Assembly: GCF_000298235.1 (NCBI RefSeq)
Contig: NZ_BAHE01000011.1
Location: 124,001-188,000 of the forward strand
DNA length: 64,000 nt
Direction of reading: 5' to 3'
Source of the DNA: Gordonia namibiensis NBRC 108229
GTDB lineage: Bacteria; Actinomycetota; Actinomycetes; Mycobacteriales; Mycobacteriaceae
Part shown: piece by piece, positions 28,001 to 41,067 of the stretch
Layout: each line of letters begins with the position of its first letter
How positions within the stretch are numbered: position 1 is the first letter of the stretch
Position numbers and translations under genes: made by a program
The notes under the pieces: model-generated
Database searches by the model: none
What the model was told of the DNA's origin: nothing
Seen by the model: only the letters and a program-made list of their open reading frames with translations

Positions 28001-31000
28001 CGCTTGACGAAGCCCTGGACCGTTGCCGGGTCGAACAGGTCGTTCGCGAACATCATCGCGCCCGAGATACCTTGCGCAGTGCCGTTTTCGCCGTACGAGT
28101 CGGCGACGACGAGCTGCAGGTCGAACTGGCAGACACCGGTGTCGGCCTGCGCCCGGGACACGGTCACCTCGGGCAGCACCACGTCGGTCTTCGAGAGGTT
28201 CTGGAAGGCCAGCGCCACCTGGAACAGCGGATGGTGTGCCGTCGAGCGCTGGGGGTTCAGCTCTTCGACGATCCGCTCGAACGGGACGTCGCCGTGTTCG
28301 TAGGCGTGCAGGTCGGTGTCCCTGACCCGACCCACCAGATCGACGAAGGACTGCTCACGGTCGAGCGGCGTGCGCAGGGCGAGGGTGTTCACGAACATCC
28401 CGACCAGCGGTTCGAGTCCGGGCTCACCGCGGCCGGCGACCGGGGTGCCGACGACGATGTCGTCGCCACCGCTGAGGCGGCCGAGAAGCGTTGCGAGCGC
28501 TGCGTGCAGGACCATGAACAACGATGCGTTCCGCGAGCGTGCGAGTTCCATGAGGCGGTCGTGCAACTGCGCGCCGATCTCTACCGGGACGTGGCCGCCG
28601 GACAGGCTCGCGACCGCGGGGCGCGGACGGTCGGTGGGCAGATCCAGGACATCCGGGATCTCTGCCAGCGTCGACCGCCAGTAGTCCAGCTGGGCGTGCA
28701 TGAGGGACTGCGGATCGTCGGGCTCGCCGAGGACCCGCCGCTGCCACAGGGCGTAGTCGGCGTACTGGACCTCGAGCGGCTCCCAGGCGGGTTCCTGTCC
28801 TTCCAGCCGGGCTGCGTAGGCGATCATGACATCGCGGGCCAGCGGCGCCATGGACTGCCCGTCACCCGCGATGTGGTGGACGACGAGGACCAGCAGGAAT
28901 TCTCCGGCCTGGTCCAACCGACCGCCGGCCGGGATGCCGGGCTCGTCGATACGCAGCAGGCCCACCCGGATCGGCACCCTGGTGGTCACGTCGAAACCGC
29001 GTCGGACGAACTCGGTCACCACTTCTTCGACCGCGCTCTCCGGCACGTAGCGCACCTCGACGGCAGCCGCGACGTGGTCCAGCACCACCTGATGCGGTTC
29101 ACCCGCGTCGTCGGGGTAGATCGTCCGCAACACCTCGTGCCGGCCGATCACGTCGGCGAGCGCATCCTCGAGTGCTGCGATGTCGAGGCGCCCGGTCAGC
29201 TTCAGCAGCACCGGGATGTTGTAGGCGGGTGACTCCGGCTCCATGCGGTTGAGGAACCACATACGCTGCTGTGCGAGCGACAGCGGAATCCGCTCCGGTC
29301 GCGGGCCGGCGACCAGCGGTGCACGTTGCCCTTCCTGCAGCGATCCGGCGAGGCCGGCCAGGGCCGACACGGTGGGCGCCTCGAACAGGGCACGCACCGG
29401 GACACGAACTCCCAGCGCCGAACCCACCCGCGCCGCCACCACCGAAGCACTCAGCGAATCGCCGCCGAGGGCGAAGAAGTCGTCGTCGGCGCCGACCCGG
29501 TCGATCTCCAGCACCTCTTCGAAGGCGGTGGCCACCGCGGACTCCGCGGGAGTCGACGGTGCGCGGAATTCCGTTGCCGCGAACACCGGTTCGGGCAACC
29601 GTCCCCGGTCCAACTTGCCGGTCGGGGTCCGCGGGACCTCGTCGAGGACGACGACCGCAGCCGGGACCATGTACGCGGGCAGGCTCAACGAGAGGAAATC
29701 CCGCAGCTCGTCGCCGGACAGTTCCTCGCCCGGCGCGGCCACCACGTAGGACACCAGCATCTGCGGCATCCCGTTGTCACTGCGGGCGATGGTGACCGCG
29801 TAGGCGATGTCGGACCGGCCACCGAGAGCCGCGTCGATCTCCCCGATCTCGATGCGGGTGCCGCGGATCTTGACCTGGAAATCGTTGCGTCCCAGGTACT
29901 CCAGCTGATCGTCGGCGGTCCGCCGGACCAGGTCGCCGGTGCGGTACATCCGCTCACCGGTGTCGCCGAACGGACATGCGACGAACCGGGCCGCGGTCGT
30001 CGTGGGCTTCCCGACGTAACCGTCGGCCAGTCCGGGCCCGAAGAGGTAGAGCTCGCCGACGACGCCCTGGGGCACCGGGCGCATCCACGTGTCGAGCACG
30101 ACTCCGGCGACCGGTCCGATCGTGCGGCCGATGGTCACCGGCCCGTGCGGATCGAGCGGTTCGCTCGCCGTGGCCCAGACGGTGATCTCGGTGGGGCCGT
30201 AGATGTTGATCATCTTGCGTCCCGGCGCCCACCGCGCGACCAGCTCCGGACCGACGGCCTCACCGGCGGGAGCGAGCACGCGCAGCGTGTCGAGATCCGC
30301 CTCGGGCACCGTCGACAGAGCCGACGGCGTCACCACCGCGTGCGTCACGTGTTCGCGCCGGATCAGTTCGGCCAGTTCGGGACCGCCGTAGACGTCGGGT
30401 GGTGAGACCACCAGGCGGCCGCCGGCGCCGTGGGCCATCAGCAGCTCGAACACCGAGGCGTCGAAGCTCGGCGAGGCCACCTGGAGAACGCTCGCGGTGT
30501 CGTCGGCGAAGAGAACGCGGTGCTGCGCCTCGACGAGCCGCGCGAGGCCGCGATGACTGACGATCACGCCCTTCGGCATGCCGGTCGAGCCGGAGGTGTA
30601 GATGACGTAGGCGGTCTGACCGATCCGGATCGGACCCCCGCGCTCGGCATCGGTGATCGGTGCGTCCGATTCGGCGTCGAGCAGGCACGGGTGCCGTTCG
30701 TCGTCGAGTTCGAGCCACTCGATGCCGGGGGGCACGCCGGGACCGTCCAGGGTAGCGGTCCCGGCGTGCGTGAGACCCAGCCTGACATCGGCATCGGAGA
30801 GCAGGTATCCGATCCGTTCAGCAGGCAGGGTCGGGTCCACCGGCAGGAATGCCGCGCCCGTCTTGGCCACCGCCCAGATGGCGACGACCGCGTCGAGCGA
30901 TCTCGGCAACACACAGGCGACCACATCTTGTGATCCGACTCCCCGGCGCAGGAGGAGTCTGGCCATTCGGTTCGACCGCTCGTCGAGCCAGCGGTACGAC

Positions 31001-34000
31001 ACCGACGCGCCGCACGTCACCGCGATGGCGTTCGGGTGGCGGGCAACGGAAGCAGCGAGGATCTCGGGCATCGTCGCCGGCCGGAGGTTCTGCGGCGAGG
31101 CGGGCAGATCCAGAGCACCGCCGCCGTGCGCGAGGACGCCCACCCGGGTGTCCGGGTCGTCGGCGATCCGGGCCAGGCACTCGACGAAGAGGTCGAGGAT
31201 CTCCCGCGCCCGGGCGGGGTCGAAGTCGCCGCGGCGGAAGCGCAACGTGATCGACAGCCCCGGTTCCCCGTCTCCGACATCGTTCTTCGGAGCGACGACG
31301 AGACTCAGCGGATACGGCGTGGCGTCGACTCCGGTGATCCCGTCGACGCGGAGTCCCGCCGAGGACACGAGCTCCTGGAGGGTCGACTCGCGCAGCGGGA
31401 AGGACTGGAAGGCCAGCGCGGTGTCGAACATCTCCGAGAGACCCACCGCCCGGTGGATGGCCGGGAGGCCCACGTAGTGATGGTCGAGCAGTTCGGCGTT
31501 GCTGTCCTGGGCACCGACCAGCAGGTCGCGCAGCGAGGCCGCAGGGTCGAGGCGGACGCGGACCGGGACGGTGTTCAGGAACATCCCGAGGGCCCGCTCG
31601 ACACCCGGCAGTTCCGGCGGTCGCCCGGCGACGGCCGAGCCGAGGATCACGTCGGTCTCGCCGGTCAGCATCCGCAGGACGAGTGCCCACGCAGTCGACA
31701 CCGCGGTGCCGACGGTGACCGCGGAATCGGCTGCGACAGAACGCAACCGCAGGTACTCCTGGGCCGGCAGCTCCGCACCGACCTCGCCGGCCAGGTCGCC
31801 CGACATCGCCGGATCGCGCCGGCTGACGCGGGTGGGCCCGTCGACGTCGGCGTAGGCCCGTGTCCATGCGGCGAGGGACGCTTCGTGGTCCTGCTGCGCC
31901 AGCCAGCGCAGGTAGTCGCGGTACGACGGTGCGGACCCGGCGTTCTCGATCCGCTCGGGTTCGCCGTAGAACTCGAGGAGTTCGCCGATGAGCAGCGGCA
32001 TCGACCAGCCGTCGAGGATGACGTGGTGGTTGGTGATGTGCAGTTCGAACGCCTCGGCGTCGAGACGGATCAGGGTGAACCGGATGAGCGACGGGACGCT
32101 GAGGTCGAATCCTGCCTCCGCGTCTTCCGCGGCGATTCGCTCGGCGTCCGCCTGCGCACTCTCGCGGGACCGGTCGGACAGGTCGATCTCGCGGAAGGCG
32201 ACCTCGGCGTGGCCGACCACGACCTGGCGTGGGCCGCGGGAGGTCTCGACGAAACCTGCACGCAGGATGTCGTGCCGGTCGACCAGTGCCTGCGCGGCCC
32301 GACGCAACCGTGCTCCGTCGAGATGGCCCGACAACCTGATCGTCGACTGCACGGTGTAGTTGTCCGCCGAGTCGGGGTCGAGCGTGGAGTGGAAGTGGAT
32401 GCCGGACTGCGTCGACGACAGTGGCCAGATCTCCGACAGGTCCGGGTACCGATGACGGAGGTTTTCCGCATCGGAGTCGCACACGTCGGCGAAGTCGTCG
32501 GCGGAGAGCGCCTCGTGATCCGCGAGACGGGCCTCCACCGCGGCGCCCGGCCGGCCCGCGACGTCGTGTCCGGCGTCGTCCGGATCCACGAGCGCTGACA
32601 GCGCGGCGACCGTCTTGGCCTCGAAGACCTGGCGACCGGTGATGTTCAGTCCGGCTGACTTGGCCAGGGCCACCAGTTGCATCGAGACGATGGAGTCGCC
32701 GCCCAGGGCGAAGAAGTTGTCGTCGGCGGTCACCGTCTCGAGGTTCAGGGCCTCGGCGAACAAGCGTGCGATGAGCTCCTCGGTGGGTGTCGAGGGCGCT
32801 CGGCCGCCGGCACTCTCGGCGCGGAAGTCCCACGCTGGGAGAGCCTTCCGGTCGACCTTGCCGGTGCGGGTCACCGGCATCGCGGGCAGCTCGAGAATGG
32901 CGGTCGGGACCATGTAGCGCGGCAGCGATTCCGCGAGATCGGCTCGTAGCGCGGTGACGTCGAGCTGCTCCCCCGGGGTGCCGACGACATAGGACACGAT
33001 GACCGGCTGGCCGGTCGGTCCTGGCTGGACCAGGGTGACGGCCTGCGCCACGGCGTCGTGCCGTGCGAGGTGGGCGTCGATGTCCCCGGTCTCGATTCGC
33101 AGTCCGTGGATCTTGACCTGCTGGTCGTTGCGCCCCAGGTAGTCCAGTTCGAGTCCGTCGCGTCCGTGGATCCATCGCACCTGGTCACCGGTGCGGTAGA
33201 TGCGTTCGCCGGTCGCCGACCGCGGGTCCGCCACGAACCGGGAGGCGGTGAGGCCGGGCCGGTCGAAGTAGCCACGGGCCAGACCCGGCCCGCCCAGGTA
33301 CAGTTCGCCGGCCACGCCGACCGGGACCGGACGCAGCCACGCGTCGAGCACCACCGCGGACACTCCGCGGACCGGTTCGCCGATGGTCACCGGTTCCCCG
33401 GGCTGCAGGTCGTCGGCCGCAGTGGCCCAGATGGTGGTCTCGGTCGGCCCGTAGTGGTTCATCAGCCGACGGCCGGGTGCCCAGCGGTTCACGATGTCGG
33501 CGCCGGTGGCCTCGCCGACCACTGCGATCGTCGCCAGCGACGGCACCCGTGCGGGGTCCATCGTGTTGAGGGCGGTCGGCGTGATGATCGCGTGGGAGAT
33601 CTGTTCCGCGCGAACCAGTTCCTCGAGATCGACGCCGCCGTAGACATCCTGGGGCGCCACCACCAGGCAGGCCCCGTTGCCATGGGCGAGCAGGACCTCG
33701 GAGACGCAGGCGTCGAAGCCCGGGGAGGCCACCTGTAGAACTGCCGAACCCGGCTGTACCCCGAAGTAGTCGGCGAGTGCGGTGACCCGGTCCCGCAGCC
33801 CCCGATGGGCGATGTGGACCGCTTTCGGCCGTCCGGTCGACCCGGAGGTGAAGATCAGGTACGCACTGCTGTCGGCCTCCACCGGAGTCGTCCCCCGGTC
33901 AGCCTTCGCCCCTTCGTCATCCGACCGGCCGGCGGCGTCGAGGACAAGCCAGTCGACGGAATCCGGCAGGTTCTTCGTGACCTCCTCAACCGTCACCCCG

Positions 34001-37000
34001 AGCACGCACCGCGAGTCGGCCAGCAACTCGGCCAGCCGGTAGGCGGGGTTGCCGGGATCGAGGGCGACGAAGGCCGCACCCGACTTGGCGATCGCCCACA
34101 TCGCGACGATGAGTTCGACCGACCGCGGGACGGCCAGCGCGACGAATCGCTCGGGGCCGGCGCCACGGCGAACGAGCTCGCAGGCGACGCGATCGGCCCG
34201 TTCGTCGAGTTCACGGAATGTCAGGGTGTCGCCGCCCGACCGCACGGCCGGGGCGTCCGGATACCGGCGTGCGGTATCGGACAGGATGCCCCGGAGCGTG
34301 CGCGGTGTCATGGCCGGCGGCCCCTCGACGCGAGCCAGCTCCGCCCATTCGGTGTCCCAGCACGGGGAGACCGTCGCGACCTTTCGGCCCGGGTCCGCCG
34401 CGATCTGACCCAGCAGCATCGCGAAGCGCTCGAGCAGCAGTCCCGCGGACTGGGCGTCGAGCCGATCGGATGCGTACTTCAGGATGAGCTCGTAATGTCC
34501 CGGTTCACTCCCGGCCCGCGACGGCCGCGGCGGCGTGACCTGGAGGCTGACCGGATACGGCGTCGCATCGTGGGCGACGATGCCCTTCCACTGCAGCCCG
34601 GCGTCCGCGAGCGCACCCGCCACCCCCTCGGCGTCGATGGGATAGGACTCCAGAACCGTTGCGGTGTCGAAGATGTCGGCCATCCCCGCGGCCCGTTGGA
34701 GTTCGGCGAGACCGATGTTGCGGTGGTCGAGCATCGCGGCCTGCTCGGCCTGTGCACGCGTGAGCAGTTCGGTGACCGTCTCGTCCGGGTCGAGCCGTAC
34801 CCGCACCGGCAGGGTGTTGATGAACAGACCGATCATCCGCTCGATCCCCGCGATGTGCGCCGGGCGATCGGAGACGGTGTTGCCGAACACCACGTCCGAC
34901 CGGCCGGTCATCGTGGAGAGCAGCAGCGCCCAGGCCACCTGGATGGCCGTGTTGGGGGTGACGCCGTGCGCACGACCGAGTCCGAGGACCGCGTCGGTGG
35001 TGGCGGCGTCGAGGTCGAGGTCGACCTGTGCGACCTCGGCGGTGGCGACCCGCTCCGGATTGCCGGTCAGCCGGGTCGGGCTCTCGATGTCGGCCAGCAT
35101 CGCCTCCCAGGCCTCGACCGTCGCGGCGTGGTCCTGGGAATCCAGCCACTGCAGGTACTCCCGGAACGACCGCGGCGTGGGCAGACCCGCCGCGGCACCG
35201 TCCGTCGAGTCGGTGATGTAGAGCGCGAGCAGTTCCTGGACGACCAGCGGCATCGACCAGCCGTCGAGCACGATGTGGTGGTTGGTCAGCAGGAGCATGA
35301 ACTCGTCGTCGTCGACGCGGATGAGGTGGAACCGCATCAGCGGCGGCCGCATCAGGTCGAAGGGGGTCGCCGAGTCGGTGATCAGCCGACGCAGTTCACG
35401 GTGCCGCTCCTCGCGATCGGCGATGCCGGTGAGGTCGGAGTCCGTCCAGTCGACGGCCACGTCACGCAGCAGGATCTGACGCGGACCAGTCGCGGTCTCG
35501 ACGAATGCGACGCGCAGGCTGTCGTGACGGTCGATGAGAGCCTGTGCGGCGCGGCGCATCCGCTCCGCTTGCAGCGAGCCGCCGAGGGTCAGTTCGGCCT
35601 GCACGACGTAACCGTCGGCGCCACTGACACCGCCGGCAGCATTGGTGTCGATGCCGTCGTAGGTGGCGTGGAACAGGAGCCCGGCCTGCAGCGCCGTCAG
35701 CGGCCAGACATCGACCATCGACGGATGATCGCGCAGCCAGCCGTCGATCTCGTCCTGTGTGGTCTCCACGAGCGCGAAGTCCGACGGGGTGTACCCGCCG
35801 GCATCGTCGGCCCGGGCATGGCGGGCGAGCGCCTCGAGGGCCTCCACCCACAGTTGCGACAGTTCTTCGACCTCGGCGCGATCGAGCACCAGCGAGGCGA
35901 ACTCCCATACGGCGTCGAGTTCGAGTCCGTCCGGGCCCGGTTCGGCGATCGCGTTGATGTCCAGGACCGCCGGGAGGGCCATCCACGGGTCGGCGGTGCC
36001 GGCCAGTGCGTCGAACTCGCGCGACGGCGTCCACGGTCCGAAGACATCGCGGGTACCCGCGCGGCCCAGGTAGTTGAAACTGATCTGCGGTTCGGGACGG
36101 TTCTGGAGTTCGTTGCAGCCGACCGGGTCCAGGTGCCGGACCATGCCGTAGCCGATGCCGTTGTCGGGCACCGCGCGCAGGAACTCCTTGACCCGCTTGA
36201 TCGCCGTACCGGCGGCCGCCCCGCCGGCGAAGGCGTCGTCGAGGTCGATGTCGTCGAGGTCCAGCCGGACGGGGAACCGAGAGGTGAACCAGCCGACCGT
36301 CGCGGTCAGGTCGGCGCCGGGGACGGCCGACTCCTCGCGGCCGTGTCCTTCGAGCGCGATCAGTTCGCCGCCCGGAGCGTCGCCGTGCAGCGACCGCCAG
36401 CGTGCGAGGGCGAGTCCCAGGGCCGCGAGCAGCGGGTCGTTGGGGCTGCCGTGGAACCGGCCAGGGATGGTCGTGACGATCGTCTCGGTGACGTCGGCGG
36501 GGATGCGCATCCGCACTCGTCCTGCCGTGGCGGTGATGTCCCGGTCGGGGTCGAGCGCGCGTGCGCCGAGCGGACGATCGCCGGCCGCGAGGGTGTTCGA
36601 CCAGAGGTCGAGCTCGGCGGCGGTACGGCCCGAGGACCGTTCGACCAGGCCGTGAACCCAGCGACGCACGGAGGTCGTCGGCGTGCTGAGCTGCGGGTCT
36701 CCGCCCGCAGCGATCTGACCGTGGGCGACCGCGAGGTCGCTCAGCAGGATGCGCCACGACACGCCGTCGACGGCGAGGTGGTGGATCACGAGCCACAGCA
36801 GGTCCGGGTTCGTGCCGGTGCGGTCCCGCAGCCAGACGAAGCGCGTGAGCAGCCCGGCGCGCGGGTCCAGCAGATCGGCGGCCGCCTGCAGTTGCTGATC
36901 GATCTCGTCGGCGTCGCGACGTTCGAGCCACACCTCTGTCAGCGTCTCCTCGACGTCGACCGAGCCGTGCTCACGGACCTCGACGAACCCCTCGCCCGCG

Positions 37001-40000
37001 TGGTCGTCGCGCAGGACCGCACGCAGGATGTCGTGACGGTCGGCGAGCGCGCCCAGGGCGCGCACGAGGTCGGCGCGGCGGAGGTCGTCGGGGAGCTCGA
37101 TGAGCGCGGCCTGCGCGAAGCGGTCGATGTGTCCCCGCTCGAGCATCGCGTGCATGATCGGCGCCAGCGGGAACGAACCCACGCCGGCACCGGGGAGCTC
37201 GTGCAGCGTGTCGTCGGTCGACGCCTCGGTCGCCCGGACCGCGAGAGCCGCGACGGTCTTGCACTCGAACACGTCCTGGGTCGAGAACGCCAGTCCAGCG
37301 GCCTTGGCCCGGCCCACGAGTTCGATCGAGGAGATGCTGTCGCCGCCGAGGACGAAGAAGCTGTCGTCGGCACCGACCTCGTCGACACCGAGGACCTCGG
37401 AGAACAGCTGTGCCAGCCGGTATTCCGCGGGCGTCGACGGCGGCCGTCCGGTGCGGGCGGACGCAAAGACCGGAGCGGGCAGTGCCTTCCGGTCGACCTT
37501 GCCGAACGCGTTGAGCGGCAACGCGTCGAGCGTGGTGATCACCGCCGGGACCATGTGCGGCGGAAGCGATTCGCGAGCGAAACGGGTCAGCTCGGGCACC
37601 TCGATCCGATGGTCGCGGACCGGCGACACGTAGGAGGCGAGAACGGTTGCGCCGGCGTTGTTGCGGACCGGCACGGTGATCGACGCCTCGACGTCGGGGT
37701 GGCCGATGAGAGCCGCGTCGATCTCGCCGGGCTCGATCCGGTAGCCACGGATCTTCAACTGGAAATCGGTGCGACCCAGCAGTTCCAGCGACAGCGCGGA
37801 GGGCTTCCCCACCCAGCGCGCCAGATCGCCGGTGCGGTACATCCGCTCACCGGGTTCACCGTGGGGGTTGGCGACGAACCGGCCGGCGGTCTGGCCGAAC
37901 AGGTTCGCGTAGCCGCGTGCGAGACCCCGCCCCGCCAGGTACAGCTCCCCCGCGGTGCCGACCGGGACCGGCTGCAGCGCGGGGTCGAGGATCATCATCG
38001 ACGCACCGCGCACCGGCCGGCCGACGGTCAGATCCTCGGCGGGGTCGATGACACCGCTGGCCGCGGTGATCGTCGCCTCGGTGGGTCCGTACTCGTTGAT
38101 CATCCGCGCACACTGCGTCCACCGTTCGACGATGCGCGGCGCGGTCTTGTCGCCGCCGACCATGACCGCCCGCAGGTCGGTCAGGGCTTCGGGCTCGACG
38201 GTGGCCAGCATCGCCGGCGTCAGCGTCAGGTGGGTGACACCCTCGTCGGCCAGCAGTCGGGTGAGCCGCTCCCCGCCGATCACGTCCGGCGGCACGACGA
38301 TCAGCGCGGAACCGTTCGCGAAACAGGTCAGCAGCTGTTCCATGGACGCGTCGAAGCTCGGCGAAAGGGCATAGGACACCCGTGATCCCGAGTCCAGGCC
38401 GTAAACCTCGGACCGATCGGAGATGAGGTTCGCGAGCCCGTTGTGTGTGACCTGGACACCCTTCGGGACACCGGTCGAGCCCGAGGTGTAGGTCATGTAC
38501 GCCACGTTGTCCGCACGTAGCGGACGAGTGCGGTCGCGGTCGGTGATCACCTCGTCCGGGGCGAGGGCGGCCCCCTCCCCGAGACCGCCCTCGCCGTCGA
38601 CGAGCACCGTGGGCATCGACTCCGGGAGTCGGTCGGTGAACTCGTCGGCTGTGATCGCCACGTCGGCGCCGCTGTCGGCGACGATGTGCTCGATACGCTT
38701 GCGTGGGTAGTCCGGGTCCACCTGGACGATGGCAGCCCCGGACTTCGCAACCGCCCACGCGGCGGTGACGGACTCGGCGGACCGTCTGAGAAGAATCGCC
38801 ACCGCCGTGTCGGGCCCGCAGCCCAAGTCGATCAGGCGGCGCGCCATCCGCGACGAGACGGCGTCGAGTTCCCGATACGTCAGCCGGCGACCGTCCGACG
38901 AGATCGCGACACGGTCGCCGTGACGGGCCACACTGTCGGCGAAGATGTCCGGGAGAAGCCGCGGCACAACACCTTCCGAACCGCGCACAGGTAGGAGAGC
39001 ATTCCGCTCGTCCTCGTCGAGCAGCTCGAGCAGACCCACCTGATCATCCGAACCGCCCACGAGGAACTCGTGCAGGAACATCAGGAACCGACGGTGATGG
39101 TCGGCGAGCTCGGCGGGCGTGTAGACGTTCGGGTTGCCCTGGAAGTCGATGTGCGTGCTTTCGTGTCCCGCACCGGGGTAGATGTTCACGAACAGGTCGG
39201 AGGTCGGACCGGACGTCAGCACGTGCAGGCGCCCCGCCACGTCGCCGAACACGACCTCGCTGTCGATCATCATCAGGTTCACGGCCGGACCGAACGACGA
39301 CGCCTCGTCGCGCGCGATCCCCATGTCGCGGAAGATGTCCTCCTGGCGGTAGCGCTGCCGCCGGAGTGCGCTCAGCAGCTCACCCTTCACTGCGGTGACG
39401 ACCTCGTCGAGCGTGCGGCCCGCGACCGGGACGCGCAACGGCACGACGTTCGCCACCATGCCGCCCGAGCGGCGCAGCACGGCCGAGTGCCGGCCCGAGA
39501 CCGGCAGGCTCAGGAGGACTTCCGGGCTCCCGGTCATCCGGGCGAGGTAGACGGCGAAGGCCGCGACGATCACCGGGGTGACCCCGCCGTCGTGCGACGC
39601 GTCGTCGAGCAGACGCGCGGTTTCCTCCGGCAGCGGCGTGGACACGAGCGTCGGGTGCAGCGTTGGCTTGCCGAGCCGGCCGGCGAGACTGACCACCGGA
39701 GGGGCACCGTCGAGGTGTTCGCTCCAGTACTTCCGGTCGTTCTCGTAGCGGGTCGACCCGGGATAGGACGCGTCCTGCTCGATGATGTCGGCGAGATCGC
39801 TTGCCTTGCAAGGTGGCGGCTCTTCACCGCGGAGGCCGGCGTTGTACCGCTCGGTGATCCGGCGGACCATCGTGACCGCACCGAATCCGTCGAGCGCGAT
39901 GTGGTGCGCGCGCAGATACCAGAAGTAGTGGTTCGTCCCGACCTGATAGACGATGCTCGTCATGAGGTGGTCGACGAGAAGGTCCAGCGGCCGCGAATAG

Positions 40001-40365
40001 TCCTCGGTCATCAGACGGTGCGCGGTCCCGATCGGGTCGGGATCCTCACGCAGGTCCACGGTGTACACCGGGGCGCCGTACGCCTCGTCGACGTACTGCC
40101 GCGGCTCGCCGTCGACCTCGATCAGCCGCAGATATCCGGAACCGAACTCTCTTCCGGTCGCCCGTGCGGCGTCCTCCAGCACGTCGGTGTCGAGGTCGCC
40201 CTCGATCTCGACATACTGCGCCACCGAGATCGGCAGGTCACCCGCGACGTGCTGCGCGAACCAGATGCCCCGCTGCGCCGCGGACAGCGGCAAGGTGCCG
40301 ACCCGTGACCGAGCACCCGACTCGTCGTCGAAGGTTGACTCGAAATTTCTCTCTGAGATGGTCAC
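22069..40365 (-). CDS. Five-module nonribosomal peptide synthetase with starter C, one E and a terminal TE domain
   Basis: 6,098 residues in one uninterrupted frame from GTG 40365 (GGGGAGG site). Domain order, with anchor residues: starter C (HHIALDG ~154), A1 (YTSGSTG ~624), T1 (GGDSI ~1006), E (HHLAVDG ~1195), C2 (HHIVLDG ~1695), A2 (~2170), T2 (GGDSI ~2554), C3 (HHVILDG ~2779), A3 (~3256), T3 (GGDSL ~3634), C4 (HHIAGDG ~3830), A4 (~4325), T4 (GGNSL ~4708), C5 (HHIGADG ~4894), A5 (~5368), T5 (GGNSL ~5754), TE (GWSLGG ~5901). All carrier serines and condensation His motifs are present. By-eye specificity codes: A1 DAETMGEIT, A2 DASIAVHIW, A3 DAFVAAIVW, A4 DALFMGLIV, A5 DVWSLALVH. A5 resembles Ser/Thr-type codes and A1 has two acidic positions suggesting a basic residue; the others are unassigned. 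Product: probably an N-capped pentapeptide released by TE. No MbtH gene, carrier-activating transferase or exporter lies nearby. Confidence 0.95.
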   Translation of the reverse strand: MTISERNFESTFDDESGARSRVGTLPLSAAQRGIWFAQHVAGDLPISVAQYVEIEGDLDTDVLEDAARATGREFGSGYLRLIEVDGEPRQYVDEAYGAPVYTVDLREDPDPIGTAHRLMTEDYSRPLDLLVDHLMTSIVYQVGTNHYFWYLRAHHIALDGFGAVTMVRRITERYNAGLRGEEPPPCKASDLADIIEQDASYPGSTRYENDRKYWSEHLDGAPPVVSLAGRLGKPTLHPTLVSTPLPEETARLLDDASHDGGVTPVIVAAFAVYLARMTGSPEVLLSLPVSGRHSAVLRRSGGMVANVVPLRVPVAGRTLDEVVTAVKGELLSALRRQRYRQEDIFRDMGIARDEASSFGPAVNLMMIDSEVVFGDVAGRLHVLTSGPTSDLFVNIYPGAGHESTHIDFQGNPNVYTPAELADHHRRFLMFLHEFLVGGSDDQVGLLELLDEDERNALLPVRGSEGVVPRLLPDIFADSVARHGDRVAISSDGRRLTYRELDAVSSRMARRLIDLGCGPDTAVAILLRRSAESVTAAWAVAKSGAAIVQVDPDYPRKRIEHIVADSGADVAITADEFTDRLPESMPTVLVDGEGGLGEGAALAPDEVITDRDRTRPLRADNVAYMTYTSGSTGVPKGVQVTHNGLANLISDRSEVYGLDSGSRVSYALSPSFDASMEQLLTCFANGSALIVVPPDVIGGERLTRLLADEGVTHLTLTPAMLATVEPEALTDLRAVMVGGDKTAPRIVERWTQCARMINEYGPTEATITAASGVIDPAEDLTVGRPVRGASMMILDPALQPVPVGTAGELYLAGRGLARGYANLFGQTAGRFVANPHGEPGERMYRTGDLARWVGKPSALSLELLGRTDFQLKIRGYRIEPGEIDAALIGHPDVEASITVPVRNNAGATVLASYVSPVRDHRIEVPELTRFARESLPPHMVPAVITTLDALPLNAFGKVDRKALPAPVFASARTGRPPSTPAEYRLAQLFSEVLGVDEVGADDSFFVLGGDSISSIELVGRAKAAGLAFSTQDVFECKTVAALAVRATEASTDDTLHELPGAGVGSFPLAPIMHAMLERGHIDRFAQAALIELPDDLRRADLVRALGALADRHDILRAVLRDDHAGEGFVEVREHGSVDVEETLTEVWLERRDADEIDQQLQAAADLLDPRAGLLTRFVWLRDRTGTNPDLLWLVIHHLAVDGVSWRILLSDLAVAHGQIAAGGDPQLSTPTTSVRRWVHGLVERSSGRTAAELDLWSNTLAAGDRPLGARALDPDRDITATAGRVRMRIPADVTETIVTTIPGRFHGSPNDPLLAALGLALARWRSLHGDAPGGELIALEGHGREESAVPGADLTATVGWFTSRFPVRLDLDDIDLDDAFAGGAAAGTAIKRVKEFLRAVPDNGIGYGMVRHLDPVGCNELQNRPEPQISFNYLGRAGTRDVFGPWTPSREFDALAGTADPWMALPAVLDINAIAEPGPDGLELDAVWEFASLVLDRAEVEELSQLWVEALEALARHARADDAGGYTPSDFALVETTQDEIDGWLRDHPSMVDVWPLTALQAGLLFHATYDGIDTNAAGGVSGADGYVVQAELTLGGSLQAERMRRAAQALIDRHDSLRVAFVETATGPRQILLRDVAVDWTDSDLTGIADREERHRELRRLITDSATPFDLMRPPLMRFHLIRVDDDEFMLLLTNHHIVLDGWSMPLVVQELLALYITDSTDGAAAGLPTPRSFREYLQWLDSQDHAATVEAWEAMLADIESPTRLTGNPERVATAEVAQVDLDLDAATTDAVLGLGRAHGVTPNTAIQVAWALLLSTMTGRSDVVFGNTVSDRPAHIAGIERMIGLFINTLPVRVRLDPDETVTELLTRAQAEQAAMLDHRNIGLAELQRAAGMADIFDTATVLESYPIDAEGVAGALADAGLQWKGIVAHDATPYPVSLQVTPPRPSRAGSEPGHYELILKYASDRLDAQSAGLLLERFAMLLGQIAADPGRKVATVSPCWDTEWAELARVEGPPAMTPRTLRGILSDTARRYPDAPAVRSGGDTLTFRELDERADRVACELVRRGAGPERFVALAVPRSVELIVAMWAIAKSGAAFVALDPGNPAYRLAELLADSRCVLGVTVEEVTKNLPDSVDWLVLDAAGRSDDEGAKADRGTTPVEADSSAYLIFTSGSTGRPKAVHIAHRGLRDRVTALADYFGVQPGSAVLQVASPGFDACVSEVLLAHGNGACLVVAPQDVYGGVDLEELVRAEQISHAIITPTALNTMDPARVPSLATIAVVGEATGADIVNRWAPGRRLMNHYGPTETTIWATAADDLQPGEPVTIGEPVRGVSAVVLDAWLRPVPVGVAGELYLGGPGLARGYFDRPGLTASRFVADPRSATGERIYRTGDQVRWIHGRDGLELDYLGRNDQQVKIHGLRIETGDIDAHLARHDAVAQAVTLVQPGPTGQPVIVSYVVGTPGEQLDVTALRADLAESLPRYMVPTAILELPAMPVTRTGKVDRKALPAWDFRAESAGGRAPSTPTEELIARLFAEALNLETVTADDNFFALGGDSIVSMQLVALAKSAGLNITGRQVFEAKTVAALSALVDPDDAGHDVAGRPGAAVEARLADHEALSADDFADVCDSDAENLRHRYPDLSEIWPLSSTQSGIHFHSTLDPDSADNYTVQSTIRLSGHLDGARLRRAAQALVDRHDILRAGFVETSRGPRQVVVGHAEVAFREIDLSDRSRESAQADAERIAAEDAEAGFDLSVPSLIRFTLIRLDAEAFELHITNHHVILDGWSMPLLIGELLEFYGEPERIENAGSAPSYRDYLRWLAQQDHEASLAAWTRAYADVDGPTRVSRRDPAMSGDLAGEVGAELPAQEYLRLRSVAADSAVTVGTAVSTAWALVLRMLTGETDVILGSAVAGRPPELPGVERALGMFLNTVPVRVRLDPAASLRDLLVGAQDSNAELLDHHYVGLPAIHRAVGLSEMFDTALAFQSFPLRESTLQELVSSAGLRVDGITGVDATPYPLSLVVAPKNDVGDGEPGLSITLRFRRGDFDPARAREILDLFVECLARIADDPDTRVGVLAHGGGALDLPASPQNLRPATMPEILAASVARHPNAIAVTCGASVSYRWLDERSNRMARLLLRRGVGSQDVVACVLPRSLDAVVAIWAVAKTGAAFLPVDPTLPAERIGYLLSDADVRLGLTHAGTATLDGPGVPPGIEWLELDDERHPCLLDAESDAPITDAERGGPIRIGQTAYVIYTSGSTGMPKGVIVSHRGLARLVEAQHRVLFADDTASVLQVASPSFDASVFELLMAHGAGGRLVVSPPDVYGGPELAELIRREHVTHAVVTPSALSTVPEADLDTLRVLAPAGEAVGPELVARWAPGRKMINIYGPTEITVWATASEPLDPHGPVTIGRTIGPVAGVVLDTWMRPVPQGVVGELYLFGPGLADGYVGKPTTTAARFVACPFGDTGERMYRTGDLVRRTADDQLEYLGRNDFQVKIRGTRIEIGEIDAALGGRSDIAYAVTIARSDNGMPQMLVSYVVAAPGEELSGDELRDFLSLSLPAYMVPAAVVVLDEVPRTPTGKLDRGRLPEPVFAATEFRAPSTPAESAVATAFEEVLEIDRVGADDDFFALGGDSLSASVVAARVGSALGVRVPVRALFEAPTVSALAGLAGSLQEGQRAPLVAGPRPERIPLSLAQQRMWFLNRMEPESPAYNIPVLLKLTGRLDIAALEDALADVIGRHEVLRTIYPDDAGEPHQVVLDHVAAAVEVRYVPESAVEEVVTEFVRRGFDVTTRVPIRVGLLRIDEPGIPAGGRLDQAGEFLLVLVVHHIAGDGQSMAPLARDVMIAYAARLEGQEPAWEPLEVQYADYALWQRRVLGEPDDPQSLMHAQLDYWRSTLAEIPDVLDLPTDRPRPAVASLSGGHVPVEIGAQLHDRLMELARSRNASLFMVLHAALATLLGRLSGGDDIVVGTPVAGRGEPGLEPLVGMFVNTLALRTPLDREQSFVDLVGRVRDTDLHAYEHGDVPFERIVEELNPQRSTAHHPLFQVALAFQNLSKTDVVLPEVTVSRAQADTGVCQFDLQLVVADSYGENGTAQGISGAMMFANDLFDPATVQGFVKRLCRMLEAIVDDPETPVGEIDWLDAAERTDLLSRVGRPRLVAEGPSPVLLPEVFAAAVRRNPRGPAVIAGGVELTYAELDRRSNRLARHLIRLGAAPERPVAVAVERSLDSVIAWWAVVKSGAAYVPVDPHYPTARIDQMVTDSGATLGITTLGARAGLPGTIDWVVVDDPADAERIDALHDAEIGQAERIRPVRAENTAWVVFTSGSTGVPKGVAVSHAGVADYLSSLFVDPESGPTSRVLHFASPSFDASLLEILLSISSSSALVVAPTDVRGGNELGDFLRDQRVTHAFVTPAALASVDPEGLDDLREVMSGGDEVPTDLITRWVGDDPARARRFRVLYGPTETTIVATATEPLDAGERSTIGTPLAGMQALVLDPRMQPVPVGVAGELYLAGPALARGYLNRPGVSATRYVAHPFGEPGERMYRTGDVVRWNAAGSLEFLGRNDFQVKIHGFRVELGEIDSALGDHPGVSFAVTVPRRDSGVGMRLVSYVVPAPGEVISGEKLRALLLDSLPPYMVPAAVMVLDEIPLTPSGKLDRKALPAPLITTRRFRAPASPVEEIVAGVFADVLGIEGGVGADDDFFDLGGNSLAATRVVSRIGAALGTNVPVSMIFEASTVSKLAARAESHTAIGRIPLGSLDRPERIPLSYAQQRMWFLSRIEPDSPAYSIPIVVRLSGHLDVDALQAAIGDVVDRHEILRTVYPYMDAEPTQVILPPAADRVPVVVTSVPESEMPRAMSKLLAQPFDVTAEVPVRIRLFSLGDDEWVLAVVIHHIGADGSSLTPLARDLMNAYAARTNGGEPGWEPLPVQYADYAIWQRVVLGATDDPDSLLRAQIDYWTKQLADAPALLELPADRPRPPAQSYTGGNVPLTVDADLHAALQQVARAHNTTLFMVVHAALAALLARLAATDDVAIGTPYAGRGERELDDLIGMFVNTLVLRTQLRQDMTLRELIDDVRDTDLAAFGHADVPFERLVQELNPVRSDAYNPLFQVMLAFQNISSADIELPELSVSAVEPDTGMSLFDLQVTVSDTYDASGAPAGLRGGITFATDLFDASTVAGFGERLVRMLSALAQDPARLVHEVDLLDDDERDAVLVRCNETAHAIDPTATLASLFVDSATRFADSPAITAGDVTLTYGEFAGRVNRLARWLVSRGVGPDSLVALRMRRSLDQVTAMYAVHAAGGAYVPVDPDHPAERIDYMLECADPVVVLTSLDGVDLDAFDDAPLTDADRLGPLTPANLAYVLFTSGSTGRPKGVAVSHRSVVNQVLWISDEYDLNVADVVLQKTPATFDVSVWELFATLMVGARLVIARSDGHTDPDYLAGTIARERVTITSFVPSMLAVFADSARTVALESLRALLVAGEAFGPDVVAAARRMLPGVELHNLYGPTEFTVHATAYAAQPDDTGAVPMGKPVWNARAYVLDSRLQPVPMGVTGDLYLSGTQVARGYHGRTGLTAERFVADPFAPGERMYRTGDLVRRRPTGDLEYLGRSDFQVKLRGLRIELGEIEAVFAEHPKVARAVATVTSTETVEFLAVYLVPANGDAESLDTDEVTGFASTELPGYMMPTAVLVLETVPLTASGKLDRKRLPTPTLNTAEFREPSTWLEGEIVRTFEHVLGVQRVGVDDDFYELGGNSLRSVQVVNDLKSELHMDIPVRWMLSASSPADLARRIEDWMGNGEGADASMEFDALPPLGFDVLLPIRPGGEKPPLFCVHPASGLSWAYHTLGRHLASGRPVYGLQAPQIGGEKDGPTTVSGLARRYFDEIRTVQPHGPYHLMGWSLGGTIAHAVAAEMRAAGEEVALLAMLDTEADAVDTDAIQTITAGELISNLGPVLGIDFVSADATAEEAAEQIAERLGSGLGIDAESIENLTETYNMLLRALGDWRPPVVDVDLRYFTAVRDRRADAVGHDGWAPYVRGDISNVDVDVHHLGMTENEAIIAIAGILDEYMTRANGHEAGRSGSSVFNNGRFTIQK

Positions 40366-40980
40366 GCGGCCTCCCCATGCGTCCTCATCGACTGCGTCCA
40401 CCGGGCCTGGGGGCATAACCCGGACGGAATCGTCAGACCACAAATTGCTCGTCTCGCGCCTGAAGCGAGAATGGGCAATGCAGCCCCCCTGGATAGTTGT
40501 CGCCCCGCCGACAAGAACTGACCGTACTCTCGCGAAACTTTCCGCCACAACGATTTCCGAGAAGCTAGATCAGTCGTACGACCCCGGAGAGAAAGGTCTC
40601 GGAATGATGACATTCGGCAATTGGTCCGATCGGATGACATTCGCCGGACAGAGTGTTTTTCGCGGATATCTCTGCATGTCGCGTGTTACAGAAGCAGATT
40701 CGGATCCAGATTCACATCCAACCGGGTATGGTGCCGAATCCGTTTGCAAGGGCATGGTTTTCGGTTGATCCATAAACTGGGACAAGACTCCCGAATCGCC
40801 CATAGTGCCCAAACCGCGATTTAATTAGATTGATTAGCTAATGGGTATGGAGAATCCAGCTAACGACGCCGTGACCTTTTCGATATTCGAGCTACACCTT
40901 CATTCCTGGCTGACCCGGATGGTCTCGATTCGGGGGTTGTCGTTCCAGGAAACGACAAAGCATCAAGAGACCCTCTCGAG
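40366..40980. promoter_or_regulatory. Long AT-richer upstream region of the NRPS, no gene seen
   Basis: No convincing coding frame. Base composition is visibly lower in GC than the flanks. Dyads: TTGTCG, 6 nt, CGACAA at 40497-40514; an imperfect hairpin at 40445-40478; a repeated GATGACATTCG at about 40606 and 40634; and the perfect 10-bp palindrome ATTAGCTAAT at 40833-40842 within an AT-rich island. These are candidates for NRPS promoter and operator elements, with marR as the nearest regulator. No individual promoter could be fixed. Confidence 0.5.
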
Positions 40981-41067
40981 ATGACAAACACTTTGTTTCG
41001 TTGCCGCGGAGGCCATTTGTCACTTCCGTAGGGACCTTTGTCACTCGGGAGGGGCCGTTGGTCATGG
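40981..41067. repeat. Short phased repeats of TTTGTCAC type
   Basis: CCATTTGTCAC at 41013, CCTTTGTCAC at 41035 and CCGTTGGTCA at 41055, spaced 20-22 bp (two helical turns), plus an inverted copy ATGACAAA at 40981. Lies in the 879-bp gap between the NRPS and marR, which otherwise holds no gene from 41068 to 41244. Confidence 0.5.

Noticed and set aside
33805..38385. A 1,526-codon open frame antisense to the NRPS
   Set aside because: High-GC third positions of the NRPS keep the opposite frame open. The translation is Arg/Gly/Asp-rich without any motif, and the NRPS frame contains all expected domains.
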